The notes below the pieces were generated by a model. The model was not told the origin of the DNA, searched no databases, and saw nothing but the letters and a program-made list of their open reading frames with translations. The position numbers and the translations under genes are program-made. A stretch of DNA of 64,000 nucleotides from Pseudodonghicola sp048268305 (GTDB lineage: Bacteria > Pseudomonadota > Alphaproteobacteria > Rhodobacterales > Rhodobacteraceae), in NCBI RefSeq assembly GCF_048268305.1, contig NZ_JBLWVT010000002.1, positions 310,001 to 374,000 of the forward strand, written 5' to 3'. Position 1 is the stretch's first letter; each line of letters opens with the position of its first letter. Positions 35,432 to 43,795 of the stretch are shown here, in pieces.

Positions 35432-36061
35432 ATGGCCGCCAAACTTGAAGTGAATTCCGAGACCGCCAAGACCAAGAAGCCGGCTGGAAAGGTCGGCAAG
35501 AAAGCCGCCGCCAAGCCGGAAGGCGAAAAGGCTACCCGCCGCAAGGACCGGATGGACCGTATCGACGCCGCCAACAAGATCACCGTCACCCTGCAGACCG
35601 ATGTGCGCAAGGCGCTGGCCGCCCAGGCCAAGGCCGAGGGCATGGACATGGGCCATTTCATGCAGAAGCTGGCCGAGAACCACATCCTGTCTTCGGCCCC
35701 CGCCGGTGATCCGCTGGCCACCCAGATCGGTGCCCGCCGCGGCGTGGTCGATCACGTGATCGCCCTGGCGCAGAAGATGGAGGCCGAAGGCGCCTTTGAC
35801 GAGAATTTCATCCTCAAGGTGATGAAGCGCGCCCATGCGGATGCGGAATTCGTCAAACTCTATGCTGCCGCCGTGGCGGAGCCGGACAAGCCCAAGGCCG
35901 CCGGCCGCGCCGGTGTGGCGCTGAATCAGCAGATCGGCCGCCTGATCAAACGCGCCGTCGGCGCCCGCAGCAAACGTGACGCGGCCGGCAAGATCCAGCG
36001 CGCCCAGGTGAAGGATGAGGTCATCACCTCCTACACCTTGCTGGATAAACCCGCCGCGTAA
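35432..36061 (+). CDS. Ribbon-helix-helix-like protein with Lys/Ala-rich N-terminus, probable autoregulator
   Basis: A 209-residue protein not matched to a named family. Residues 1-40 are Lys/Ala/Pro-rich. Residues 49-86 (KITVTLQTDVRKALAAQAKA, MDMGHFMQKLAENHIL) read as the beta strand, helix 1 and helix 2 of a ribbon-helix-helix DNA-binding domain. The rest is helical (HVIALAQKMEAEGAFDENF) with a basic end. The ATG at 35432 is chosen because it begins the conserved-looking, ribosome-accessible frame; GGGGTG lies upstream. The tandem dyads directly before the gene fit an autorepressor. An alternative is a nucleoid- or plasmid-type DNA-binding protein. Confidence 0.6.
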   Translation: MAAKLEVNSETAKTKKPAGKVGKKAAAKPEGEKATRRKDRMDRIDAANKITVTLQTDVRKALAAQAKAEGMDMGHFMQKLAENHILSSAPAGDPLATQIGARRGVVDHVIALAQKMEAEGAFDENFILKVMKRAHADAEFVKLYAAAVAEPDKPKAAGRAGVALNQQIGRLIKRAVGARSKRDAAGKIQRAQVKDEVITSYTLLDKPAA

Positions 36062-36099
36062 GCGGGGGGGGAGGCATCCCCGCCCCAGGACCCACGACC

Positions 36100-36132
36100 G
36101 ATCGCGCCGGGAAACCGGCGCGATCTTTGTTT
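36100..36132 (+). terminator. Rho-independent terminator
   Basis: GATCGCGCCGG (36100-36110), GAAA loop, CCGGCGCGATC (36115-36125), then TTTGTTT. It ends the RHH-like gene. Confidence 0.88.
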
Positions 36133-36410
36133 GGGGCGCAGCGGTTGGTTGGGGGCTGTCTGGCTGGAGGCGGTTTATGCTCTGACGACAGGAATAGGCG
36201 GGAAGCGAACCTTCTGTTCGAGTGCCGCAGGTCCCCAGCTGCTTGGCGCTTCAAGGAAAGGCCCCACACGGCGTCGCAGCATCACTAGACCTGCCGTTCA
36301 ATGCGCCGGGAAGGGCGAAAAATCTCAGCCGTAGGAAGCTAAATAGAGGTTACCATTGGCGGCCATACACCTTATGTTCTGCTGACCTTTATTACACCAC
36401 GAGTTATCCG
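36133..36410. other. Left flank of the AT-richer island
   Basis: No gene was found. From about 36300 the base composition shifts towards A/T relative to the neighbouring genes. No integrase, tRNA or clear inverted repeats were seen. The promoter of the ATPase gene should lie in the last ~100 nt. Confidence 0.45.
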
Positions 36411-38021
36411 ATGCCGTTTAACCTGAACTTCCCTGCTCAAAACGCCGAGGTCTCGACGCTCCAACTCGAGCCCGGTCAAATGCTGTTCGTTCTTGGTGCG
36501 AACGGTACCGGCAAGTCAAGTTTGATGCACCGATTTGCGAGCCAGAATCGGGATGAGGTGAGGAAAATTTCGGCGCACCGCCAGACATGGATGAATACAG
36601 ACGCGTTGGACATGACGCCCGCCAAAAAGGTCCAAACTGAGCAAAACATTAAGGCCACGGACCAGGCACAAGAAGCCCGTTACCGAGATCAGTACGCCGC
36701 ACAGCGCGCGAGCATGACGATTTATGAACTGATAGACGCAGAGAATGTCCGCGCGCGTTCGATGCAAGCCGCCTACGACGCCGGAGATATGGACCGGCTA
36801 GCGGAAGCTGCCAAGGTGGAAGCGCCTATTGCAATCATTAACGAATTACTTAGGCAATCAAACATCCCGATTACAATTAGTATCCAGAAAAACGAGCGAG
36901 TGATGGCGAGTAAGGACGGCGGTCCCGGATATAGCGCGGCAGAGCTTTCAGACGGTGAACGCAATGCATTGCTTATCGCGGGTAACGTCTTGACCGCGCC
37001 ACCTGGAACACTTCTGATTATCGACGAGCCGGAGCGACATCTGCACCGCTCAATTATCTCCCCGCTCCTGAGCCAACTCTTTGAACGACGATCCGACTGT
37101 GGCTTCGTTGTTTCAACCCACGACCATGATTTACCCTTGGAGGTTACGGGGGCGAGGACGCTGTTGCTGCGGTCTTGCAACTTCAACGGTCAAAACGTCC
37201 GAGGCTGGCAGGCAGACGAACTTCCCGCAGAGACATCGATTGACGACATCCTAAAACGCGACCTCCTCGGCGCGCGTCGGAAAATTCTGTTCGTTGAAGG
37301 AACCGAGAGCAGTTTGGACAAACCCCTGTACAGTCTGATCTTCCCTATGGTTTCTGTGATCCCCAAAGGCAATTGCCGCGATGTTGAGCAAGCTGTTGTT
37401 GGGAGCCGAGCGGGAGAAGGCTTCCACTGGCTGCGGGCGTTCGGAATCGCTGATGGCGATGGCTACTCTCCAGGTCAAATCGAAGCCAAGCGTCAAAAAG
37501 GTGTTTACGCACTTCCTTTTTATTCGGTCGAGGCGATCTATTTCCATCCGCATATCATCAGCCGGATCGCTGCGCGACAAGCGGACGTATCCGGTGACGA
37601 TCCGCGCACAATAGCTGGCAGAGCGGTGAATGCCGGCGTTGCTGCTGTAGCTGATCACACTGACCGTCTAAGTCAGAAGGTTGCAAAGAAATCGGTCAGG
37701 AAGTTAATCTTGGACCAGCTACCAAATGATGATGATCTTTTGGATGGCCAAGCAATCACGATTGCCAACGACGCCCAAGCAATTCACGCGGCACGAAAGG
37801 TGGAGCTTGACGCTGCGGTGGCAGACAGCGACTGGGAGACGATACTCACCAACTGTCCAGTTCGGGAATCCTCGGCGCTGGCCAACATCTCAAGCGAACT
37901 CGGTTTCCGAAAGATCGAGGACTACGAGAAGGCGGTTCGCCGCCTATTGTCACAAGACGATGCTGCATTGGTGTTCGTACGAGGTCTCTTTGGTAATCTT
38001 TTTGATCAATTGGATAGTTGA
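36411..38021 (+). CDS. Fused ABC-type ATPase and TOPRIM (DUF4435-like) protein, candidate anti-phage factor
   Basis: A 536-residue single-chain protein. Residues 1-280 form an ABC/SMC-class ATPase: Walker A GANGTGKSS (29-37), signature ELSDGER (178-184), Walker B LLIIDEPERHLH (201-212), and the H-loop STHDHD with H237. From about 291, KILFVEGTESSLDKPLY (E296) and FGIADGDGY (D348, D350) give the E...DxD metal triad of a TOPRIM nuclease. This architecture matches OLD-type nucleases and the AriA (ATPase) plus AriB (DUF4435 TOPRIM) pair of the PARIS defence system, which is known in fused form. Codon use (TTA, ATA, AGA) and lower GC differ from neighbours, indicating transfer. The ATG at 36411 has a weak ribosome site. 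Confidence 0.8.
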   Translation: MPFNLNFPAQNAEVSTLQLEPGQMLFVLGANGTGKSSLMHRFASQNRDEVRKISAHRQTWMNTDALDMTPAKKVQTEQNIKATDQAQEARYRDQYAAQRASMTIYELIDAENVRARSMQAAYDAGDMDRLAEAAKVEAPIAIINELLRQSNIPITISIQKNERVMASKDGGPGYSAAELSDGERNALLIAGNVLTAPPGTLLIIDEPERHLHRSIISPLLSQLFERRSDCGFVVSTHDHDLPLEVTGARTLLLRSCNFNGQNVRGWQADELPAETSIDDILKRDLLGARRKILFVEGTESSLDKPLYSLIFPMVSVIPKGNCRDVEQAVVGSRAGEGFHWLRAFGIADGDGYSPGQIEAKRQKGVYALPFYSVEAIYFHPHIISRIAARQADVSGDDPRTIAGRAVNAGVAAVADHTDRLSQKVAKKSVRKLILDQLPNDDDLLDGQAITIANDAQAIHAARKVELDAAVADSDWETILTNCPVRESSALANISSELGFRKIEDYEKAVRRLLSQDDAALVFVRGLFGNLFDQLDS

Positions 38022-38365
38022 AGTTTCATGGAAAGAGGGCTCGGGAAAAGGCGGCTAATCACAGATCACGTCATTTCGAGCCGTTCGCAGCCACGGTTGC
38101 AATAGGCTCAAGACGGATCTGTAGAGCAGCGAAATGGTGCAACGATTAGTTAAAGCTGAACGTCTGGTTCGGTCCCAACTGTGGTAGTGCTTCGCGACCG
38201 CAGAGAATGTCCGCAACCCGCCCTTCCCGCCGGCTCTTCTTGCCTTTCTGCCTCGCGCACCAAGGCTCGAGACGAGCTGAAAACACGCCCTCATACGTGG
38301 CCGCCCCCTCCGGAATGCTGGTATCGAAGCCACACCCCGGGCCAGATCGGTTTCCGCCAGTCTCC
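38022..38365. other. 344-nt right flank of the island
   Basis: No credible gene was found. A minus-strand frame of 104 codons (38055-38369) has no ribosome site or motif and reads like a decayed fragment. Composition returns to the GC-rich background by about 38200. No target-site duplication could be matched by eye to the left flank. Confidence 0.45.
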
Positions 38366-39355
38366 TCACCGCATCCAGAAGCCCTTCGCCTTGATCTTGT
38401 TGCGGATCGCCTGTTCCTTGCGGGGCAGGGCGGCGCGGTCGAACAGCGCCCGCACCTTGGCGCCGCGGCCCTGGTAGACCAGCCGCTTGATCGGTTCGTA
38501 TTGCTTGAGCACCTTCTTCAGCTTGTTGGGCGCGGTCACCTCCTCCAGCACCTCGACCACCCGGTCGCTTTCGCGGGCGTAGAGCAGCGGGAACATCCGG
38601 TAATGGCAGCTCACCTCGCCATCGAGCATCCCGTCGGGCAGGGCGTCGCGGCCACCGCCGAAGGAATGGATCACCAGCGGCAGCGCCACCTGGTCCAGCC
38701 AGGGATCAAGGCTCTGGCCCGCCAGTTCGATTGGCGGGTCGTCGCGGATCGAGCGGGTAAAGGCGGCAAAGCGTTCGCCGAAGCGCCTGGGGCAGCGGTA
38801 GAAGAACCAACCCGCGTTAAAATAGAGGTAGCGTTCCCAATATTCGTCCGGCTGGCTCAGATCGAGGCTGCTGGCGAAATCCAGCCCGAAGCGGTCATAG
38901 AGCGATTTCCAGATCGCGCCATAGCCGGGACCATAGAGCGTGGGCTCGGGCCAGGTCCCTTCCCGCCGCAGCGAGGCGCCGGGATAATCGAAATCGAAGG
39001 GCACCCGCAGCAGGTCGCCGGTGATCAGCGTGTCGGTGTCGAAGAACACGAAGGGCTCGCCCTCGGGCAGGATCGACAGCGCCTCGATCTTGTTGCCCTG
39101 CGGATAGCTCTCGCCGAAAATCCGGCTCTCGAAGGGCACCACCTCGGCCCCGAGATCGGCGAGCGCGGTCAGAACCTCGGCGTTGCGGATCGTCGGATCG
39201 CCGGACCACAGCGGCCCGGGTTGCGGCACGGCGACGATCAGCCGTCCGGAAAACCCCGGGCTCATCGCCCGGAGCGAGGCGGCGAAGATCAGCGCCTCGT
39301 ATTGCAGCCGGCCCGACTGGCCGATGATCAGAATATTGAAGCTTTGGCTCGACAC
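38366..39355 (-). CDS. Putative GT-A type glycosyltransferase
   Basis: About 329 residues from a GTG at 39355 (MSSQSFNILIIGQSGRLQYE). It has VFFDTDTLITGDLL, a DxD motif of GT-A glycosyltransferases, and the later YLYFNAGWFFYRCP and DPWLDQVALPLVIHSFGGG pattern of GT8/capsule-type sugar transferases. The frame is open further upstream to an ATG at 39568, but that extension crosses the AT-rich promoter region of preT and lacks a ribosome site. The GTG also has only a weak site, so the start is uncertain. It is divergent from preT. Sugar and acceptor are unknown. Confidence 0.75.
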   Translation of the reverse strand: MSSQSFNILIIGQSGRLQYEALIFAASLRAMSPGFSGRLIVAVPQPGPLWSGDPTIRNAEVLTALADLGAEVVPFESRIFGESYPQGNKIEALSILPEGEPFVFFDTDTLITGDLLRVPFDFDYPGASLRREGTWPEPTLYGPGYGAIWKSLYDRFGLDFASSLDLSQPDEYWERYLYFNAGWFFYRCPRRFGERFAAFTRSIRDDPPIELAGQSLDPWLDQVALPLVIHSFGGGRDALPDGMLDGEVSCHYRMFPLLYARESDRVVEVLEEVTAPNKLKKVLKQYEPIKRLVYQGRGAKVRALFDRAALPRKEQAIRNKIKAKGFWMR

Positions 39356-39570
39356 TGGTTCTGCTGCCCTAGTTTTTGCCCTGGTTTTCGCCACTATAGG
39401 GGGGGCGATCCGCGCCCAAAAGCCCGCAATTGCGTCGCTGCCGACATCGGGGTCATCTTCGACACCGCCGCGATGGGGTGGCCTCCCAGTCAGAGGAGGC
39501 ATTCGGCCGGGGATGCCTGTTTTGACGGCAGTCCGGCCGATGCGATGTATTTTCTTCTCCCTCAGCAAAT

Positions 39571-39620
39571 TTTACCAATTGATAAAAAACGGCGCTGTGG
39601 CAGTCTGACCAAAAGATCAA
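39571..39620. promoter_or_regulatory. Two RutR-like operator sites upstream of preT
   Basis: TTTACCAATTGATAAA (39571-39586) and CTGACCAAAAGATCAA (39605-39620) each match the RutR consensus TTGACCANNTGGTCAA at 11 of 14 defined positions. Centres are 34 bp apart. The second ends 16 nt before the preT ATG. The stronger RutR-like site before the amidase gene (45912) supports this reading. Confidence 0.5.
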
Positions 39621-39636
39621 AACAGGGAGACACCCA

Positions 39637-40974
39637 ATGGCGAACGGCCATCAGGCATCCGGGGTCGCGGCGCATCGCCTGCCGCCCGAGGAGATTGCCG
39701 CCAATTTCACCGATCTGCATGCCCCCCTAGCCCCGCATGAGGCGGCGGTCGCGGCGGACCGCTGCTATTTCTGCTATGACGCGCCCTGCATGACGGCCTG
39801 TCCCACCAGCATCGACATCCCGATGTTCATCCGTGAAATCCAGACCGGCCACCCCGAGGCCGCGGCGCGCACCATCCTGAACCAGAACATCCTGGGCGGC
39901 ATGTGCGCGCGGGTCTGCCCGACCGAGACGCTGTGTGAAGAGGCCTGCGTGCGCGAGACGGCGGAAGGCGCCCCGGTCGAGATCGGCCGGCTGCAGCGCT
40001 ATGCCACCGACCGGCTGATGACCTCGGGCGTGCATCCCTTCACCCGCGCCGCCGCCACCGGCAAGACCGTGGCTGTCGTGGGGGCGGGGCCGGCGGGGCT
40101 CTCCTGTGCGCATCGTCTGGCGATGCTGGGCCATGACGTCACCCTGTTTGACGCCAAGCCGAAGGCGGGCGGGCTGAACGAATATGGCATTGCCACCTAC
40201 AAGAGCACCGACGATTTCGCCGCGCGCGAGGTGGATTGGCTGCTCAAGATCGGCGGCATCACTGTCGAGACCGGCAAGGCGCTGGGGGCGGGGCTGACGC
40301 TCGACGCGCTCAAGGCCGATTATGACGCCGTCTTCCTCGGTATCGGCCTGGCCGGGGTGAATGCTCTGCGGCTGTCCGGAGAGGACATGGAAGGCGTGCG
40401 CGATGCGGTGGAATTCATTGCCGAGCTGCGCCAGGCGCAAGATCGCTCCGCCATCCCGGTGGGGCGCAACGTGGTCGTCATCGGCGGCGGCATGACGGCG
40501 GTGGATGCCGCCGTTCAGGCCAGGTTGCTGGGCGCTGAGACCGTCACCATCGCCTATCGCCGTGGGCAGGAGGCGATGCCGGCCAGCCGTTATGAGCAGG
40601 ATCTTGCCGCCTCCAAAGGGGTCAGGCTGATGTTCAACGTGATGCCCAGGGCGCTGATCGGAGAGGCTGCGGTCGAGGGCGTGATGCTGGAATATACCGA
40701 TGTGGTCGACGGCCGCGTCACCGGCACCGGCGAAACCCTGCCGCTGCATGCGGACCAGGTTTTCAAGGCGATCGGCCAGACGCTGCTGGGGGCGCCCGAG
40801 GGGCTGGAGATCGCCGGCGGCAAGATCGCCGTCACCGGCGCGGGGCGGACCAGCCTCGACGGGGTCTGGGCCGGGGGCGATTGCGCCAGCGGTGGTGAGG
40901 ATCTGACCGTCACCGCCGTCGCCGAGGGCCGGGATGCTGCGATGGATATCCATGCCAGGCTGACGTCGTGCTAG
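39637..40974 (+). CDS. preT: Dihydropyrimidine dehydrogenase, NAD(P)H-binding subunit
   Basis: A 445-residue flavoprotein related to the N-terminal half of mammalian DPD and to glutamate synthase beta chains. The N-terminal domain carries Fe-S cysteines (CYFCYDAPCMTACP and MCARVCPTETLCEEACV). An FAD Rossmann motif VAVVGAGPAGLSCAHRL, an NAD(P) motif VVVIGGGMTAVDAAVQA and a C-terminal GVWAGGDCASGG follow. With PreA it reduces uracil and thymine to the 5,6-dihydro forms. The ribosome site CAGGGAG precedes the ATG. The gene is followed by a glycosyltransferase and then preA, so the two subunits are not adjacent. Confidence 0.93.
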   Translation: MANGHQASGVAAHRLPPEEIAANFTDLHAPLAPHEAAVAADRCYFCYDAPCMTACPTSIDIPMFIREIQTGHPEAAARTILNQNILGGMCARVCPTETLCEEACVRETAEGAPVEIGRLQRYATDRLMTSGVHPFTRAAATGKTVAVVGAGPAGLSCAHRLAMLGHDVTLFDAKPKAGGLNEYGIATYKSTDDFAAREVDWLLKIGGITVETGKALGAGLTLDALKADYDAVFLGIGLAGVNALRLSGEDMEGVRDAVEFIAELRQAQDRSAIPVGRNVVVIGGGMTAVDAAVQARLLGAETVTIAYRRGQEAMPASRYEQDLAASKGVRLMFNVMPRALIGEAAVEGVMLEYTDVVDGRVTGTGETLPLHADQVFKAIGQTLLGAPEGLEIAGGKIAVTGAGRTSLDGVWAGGDCASGGEDLTVTAVAEGRDAAMDIHARLTSC

Positions 40975-41029
40975 GATAGGGGCGAGGACCTCGGTCCCCT
41001 GACCCATTCTAGAGCCTGGAGACAGCATC

Positions 41030-42256
41030 TTGGACACCCTTTTCCTCACGCTGGGAGCGCCCTTCTACCGTCATGACGGCCGCCTTTTCATCGAGGCGCA
41101 GACCGCCAGCGGTCTGAAGGCGTGGCATCAGCATTTCGACAGGCTGATCGCCTGTTCGATCTGCAAGACCGGCCTGCCGCCGAAGGGCTGGGTCGATGCG
41201 GAGCAAGAGGGGGTCGTCCTGCCCGAGTTCGAATTGATCGAACTGCCGGACGGCTATCGCCTGCCGGTGTTTCTGAAGACGCGCGGACAGGTGCGGCGGG
41301 TGTTGCTCGATGCGCTGCGGCGCGCCGACTATCGGTTGTTCGCCATCGGCGGCTGGATCGGCGACTGGGGCGTGGTGGGCGCGCGGTTGGCCAGCGAGAA
41401 CGGGCTGTCGCATGGCATCTGGTTCGACCGGGTGGAATCCCAGGTCTTCGCCACGTCGCATGACGGCAGCCTCAAGGGGCGGCTGAAGGCGCGGGTCAAA
41501 TCGGCGATCACCGCCCGGACCGAGCGGCAACTGCTGGAGCAGGCCGATCTGGCGCTGTTGCACGGCCAGACCGTCTTTGACCAATTCGCGCGGCGGACCC
41601 GGAATGCGCAGATTGTCGAGGACATCCATCTTGAGGCCTCGGACCGCATCCCTGCGGCGGAACTGGCCGGCAAGCTGGACAGCGCCGACCGGGACGAGTT
41701 GCGGATCTGCTATGTCGGGCGCGCCGACCGGATGAAGGGCGGGGTGCTTTGGGTCGAGGTGCTGGGGCGCCTCGCCGAGGCGGGCGATCGGTTCGAGGCG
41801 GAATGGGCCGGCGACGGGCCGCTGCTGGTGGAAATGCGCGACCTCGCCGGCCGGCTGGGTGTTGCGGATCGCATCCTGTTTCACGGGTTCGTCGCGGATC
41901 GGGAACGGGTGTTCGGCATCCTGCGGCGGGCGCATGTTCTGCTGTTCTGCCACATGACGGATGAATCGCCCCGCAACCTGATCGAGTCGCTGTTCGCGGC
42001 GACGCCGCTGATCGGGTTCCGGGACACTTATGCTCAGGGTCTTGTCGCCGAACAGGGCGCCGGACTGCTGGTCGAGCGCGGCGATGTCGCGGCGCTGGCC
42101 GAGGCCCTTTCCGGGCTGAATGCTGACCGCGCGAAACTGCGCGATCTGATCGAAAAGGCGGGCCGCTCCGGCCTGCACCTGACGCGAAGCCAGGTATTCG
42201 CGCATAGGGCTAAAATAGTCAGAGACAACCTGGGAACTCATAGGGAGGCCGCTTAA
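41030..42256 (+). CDS. Glycosyltransferase (GT4-like) embedded between preT and preA
   Basis: A 408-residue GT-B enzyme starting at TTG 41030 (MDTLFLTLGAPFYRHDGRLF) with CTGGAGAC upstream. The C-terminal Rossmann domain has LRICYVGRADRMKGGVLWVE, WAGDGPLLVEMRDLAGRLG and DESPRNLIESLFAATPLIGF, the donor-binding E-x7-E-like region of GT4 family transferases. Its stop codon directly abuts the preA ATG, and the preA ribosome site lies inside this gene. It is therefore co-translated with the pyrimidine genes although no link between them is known. It may be a recent insertion or an unrecognised functional partner. Confidence 0.82.
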   Translation: MDTLFLTLGAPFYRHDGRLFIEAQTASGLKAWHQHFDRLIACSICKTGLPPKGWVDAEQEGVVLPEFELIELPDGYRLPVFLKTRGQVRRVLLDALRRADYRLFAIGGWIGDWGVVGARLASENGLSHGIWFDRVESQVFATSHDGSLKGRLKARVKSAITARTERQLLEQADLALLHGQTVFDQFARRTRNAQIVEDIHLEASDRIPAAELAGKLDSADRDELRICYVGRADRMKGGVLWVEVLGRLAEAGDRFEAEWAGDGPLLVEMRDLAGRLGVADRILFHGFVADRERVFGILRRAHVLLFCHMTDESPRNLIESLFAATPLIGFRDTYAQGLVAEQGAGLLVERGDVAALAEALSGLNADRAKLRDLIEKAGRSGLHLTRSQVFAHRAKIVRDNLGTHREAA

Positions 42257-43561
42257 ATGGCTGATTTGACGACTGATTTTCTGGGCATCAAAAGCCCGAA
42301 CCCGTTCTGGCTGGCCTCGGCCCCGCCGACCGACAAGGAATATAACGTCCGCCGCGCCTATGAGGCCGGCTGGGGCGGCGTGGTCTGGAAGACGCTGGGT
42401 TCGGAAGGGCCGCCGGTGGTGAACGTCAACGGGCCGCGCTATGGCGCGATCTATGGTGCCGACCGCCGCCTGCTGGGTCTGAACAACATCGAACTGATCA
42501 CCGACCGGCCGCTGCAGACCAACCTTGAGGAGATCACCCGGGTCAAGAAGGACTATCCCGACCGGGCGCTGATCGTCTCGATCATGGTGCCCTGCGACGA
42601 GGAGAGCTGGAAGGCGATCCTGCCGCTGGTCGAGGAAACCGGTGCCGACGGGATCGAGCTGAACTTCGGCTGCCCGCACGGCATGGCCGAACGCGGCATG
42701 GGCTCGGCCGTGGGGCAGGTGCCGGAATACATCCAGATGGTGACCGAGTGGTGCAAGAAATACTACTCCAAGCCGGTGATCGTGAAGCTGACGCCGAACA
42801 TCACCGACATCCGGAAACCGGCGCGCGCCGCCTTCGCCGGCAATGCCGATGCGGTATCGCTGATCAATACCATCAACTCGATCACCTCGGTCGACCTCGA
42901 CCTGATGGCGCCGCAGCCGACCATCGACGGCAAGGGCACCCACGGTGGCTATTGCGGCCCGGCGGTGAAGCCCATCGCCCTGAACATGGTGGCCGAGATC
43001 GCCCGCGATCCGCTGACCCACGGCAAGCCGATCAGCGCCATCGGCGGCGTGACCACCTGGCGCGATGCTGCCGAATTCATGGTGATGGGCGCCGGTAACG
43101 TGCAGGTCTGCACCGCCGCCATGACCTATGGCTTCCGCGTGGTGCAGGAGATGATCTCGGGTCTCAGCCAGTGGATGGACGAGAAGGGCTATACCGCCAC
43201 CTCGGACTTCATCGGTCAGGCGGTGCCCAATGTCACCGACTGGCAGCATCTGAACCTGAACTATATCGCCAAGGCCAAGATCGACCAGGACGCCTGCATC
43301 AAATGCGGCCGCTGCTATGCCGCCTGCGAGGACACCAGCCATCAGGCGATCCTGATGAAGGACAACCGGGTGTTCGAGGTCAACGATGCCGAATGCGTCG
43401 CCTGCAACCTCTGCGTCGATGTCTGCCCGATCGAGGGCTGCATCAGCATGGAGCAGATGGCGCCTGGCACGGTCGATCCGCGCACCGGCAAGGTGGTGCC
43501 GGCGGAATACGCCAACTGGACCACGCATCCGAACAACCCCGCCGCCGTCGCGGCGGAATAG
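42257..43561 (+). CDS. preA: Dihydropyrimidine dehydrogenase, catalytic subunit
   Basis: A 434-residue protein. A dihydroorotate-dehydrogenase-like TIM barrel (TDFLGIKSPNPFWLASAP, IELNFGCPHGMAERGMG, VIVKLTPNITD) is followed by two [4Fe-4S] clusters: CIKCGRCYAACEDTSH and CVACNLCVDVCPIEGC. This is the FMN/Fe-S half of DPD. It pairs with PreT. The ATG immediately follows the glycosyltransferase stop. A strong terminator lies 18 nt downstream, closing the preT-GT-preA operon. Confidence 0.94.
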   Translation: MADLTTDFLGIKSPNPFWLASAPPTDKEYNVRRAYEAGWGGVVWKTLGSEGPPVVNVNGPRYGAIYGADRRLLGLNNIELITDRPLQTNLEEITRVKKDYPDRALIVSIMVPCDEESWKAILPLVEETGADGIELNFGCPHGMAERGMGSAVGQVPEYIQMVTEWCKKYYSKPVIVKLTPNITDIRKPARAAFAGNADAVSLINTINSITSVDLDLMAPQPTIDGKGTHGGYCGPAVKPIALNMVAEIARDPLTHGKPISAIGGVTTWRDAAEFMVMGAGNVQVCTAAMTYGFRVVQEMISGLSQWMDEKGYTATSDFIGQAVPNVTDWQHLNLNYIAKAKIDQDACIKCGRCYAACEDTSHQAILMKDNRVFEVNDAECVACNLCVDVCPIEGCISMEQMAPGTVDPRTGKVVPAEYANWTTHPNNPAAVAAE

Positions 43562-43578
43562 CCGGAATACCCTTTCTG

Positions 43579-43619
43579 AAAACGGGCGCGCGGGCAGGGG
43601 CTTGCGCGCCCGTTTTGCT
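43579..43619 (+). terminator. Rho-independent terminator after preA
   Basis: A 13-bp stem AAAACGGGCGCGC (43579-43591) / GCGCGCCCGTTTT (43604-43616) with a 12-nt loop. Confidence 0.88.
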
Positions 43620-43795
43620 GTTCGGTCGCGGGAGGAGGCCACCGGTTTCGCATGGGTGCATATTCCCCCTTGCGGCCGTCTGTTCCTGGGCAGATATGCG
43701 CGCCATCGCCGATCTGGCAAAGTTGCGGTCGCTCCGATCTTGCAACCTAGACCATAGGCAGGCAGGCTGACAGGAAAGCTACTGGTAACGGGCTG

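Noticed and set aside
38055..38369. 104-codon minus-strand frame at the right edge of the island
   Set aside because: No ribosome site and no motif. Its fragmentary look suggests decayed sequence, not a working gene.
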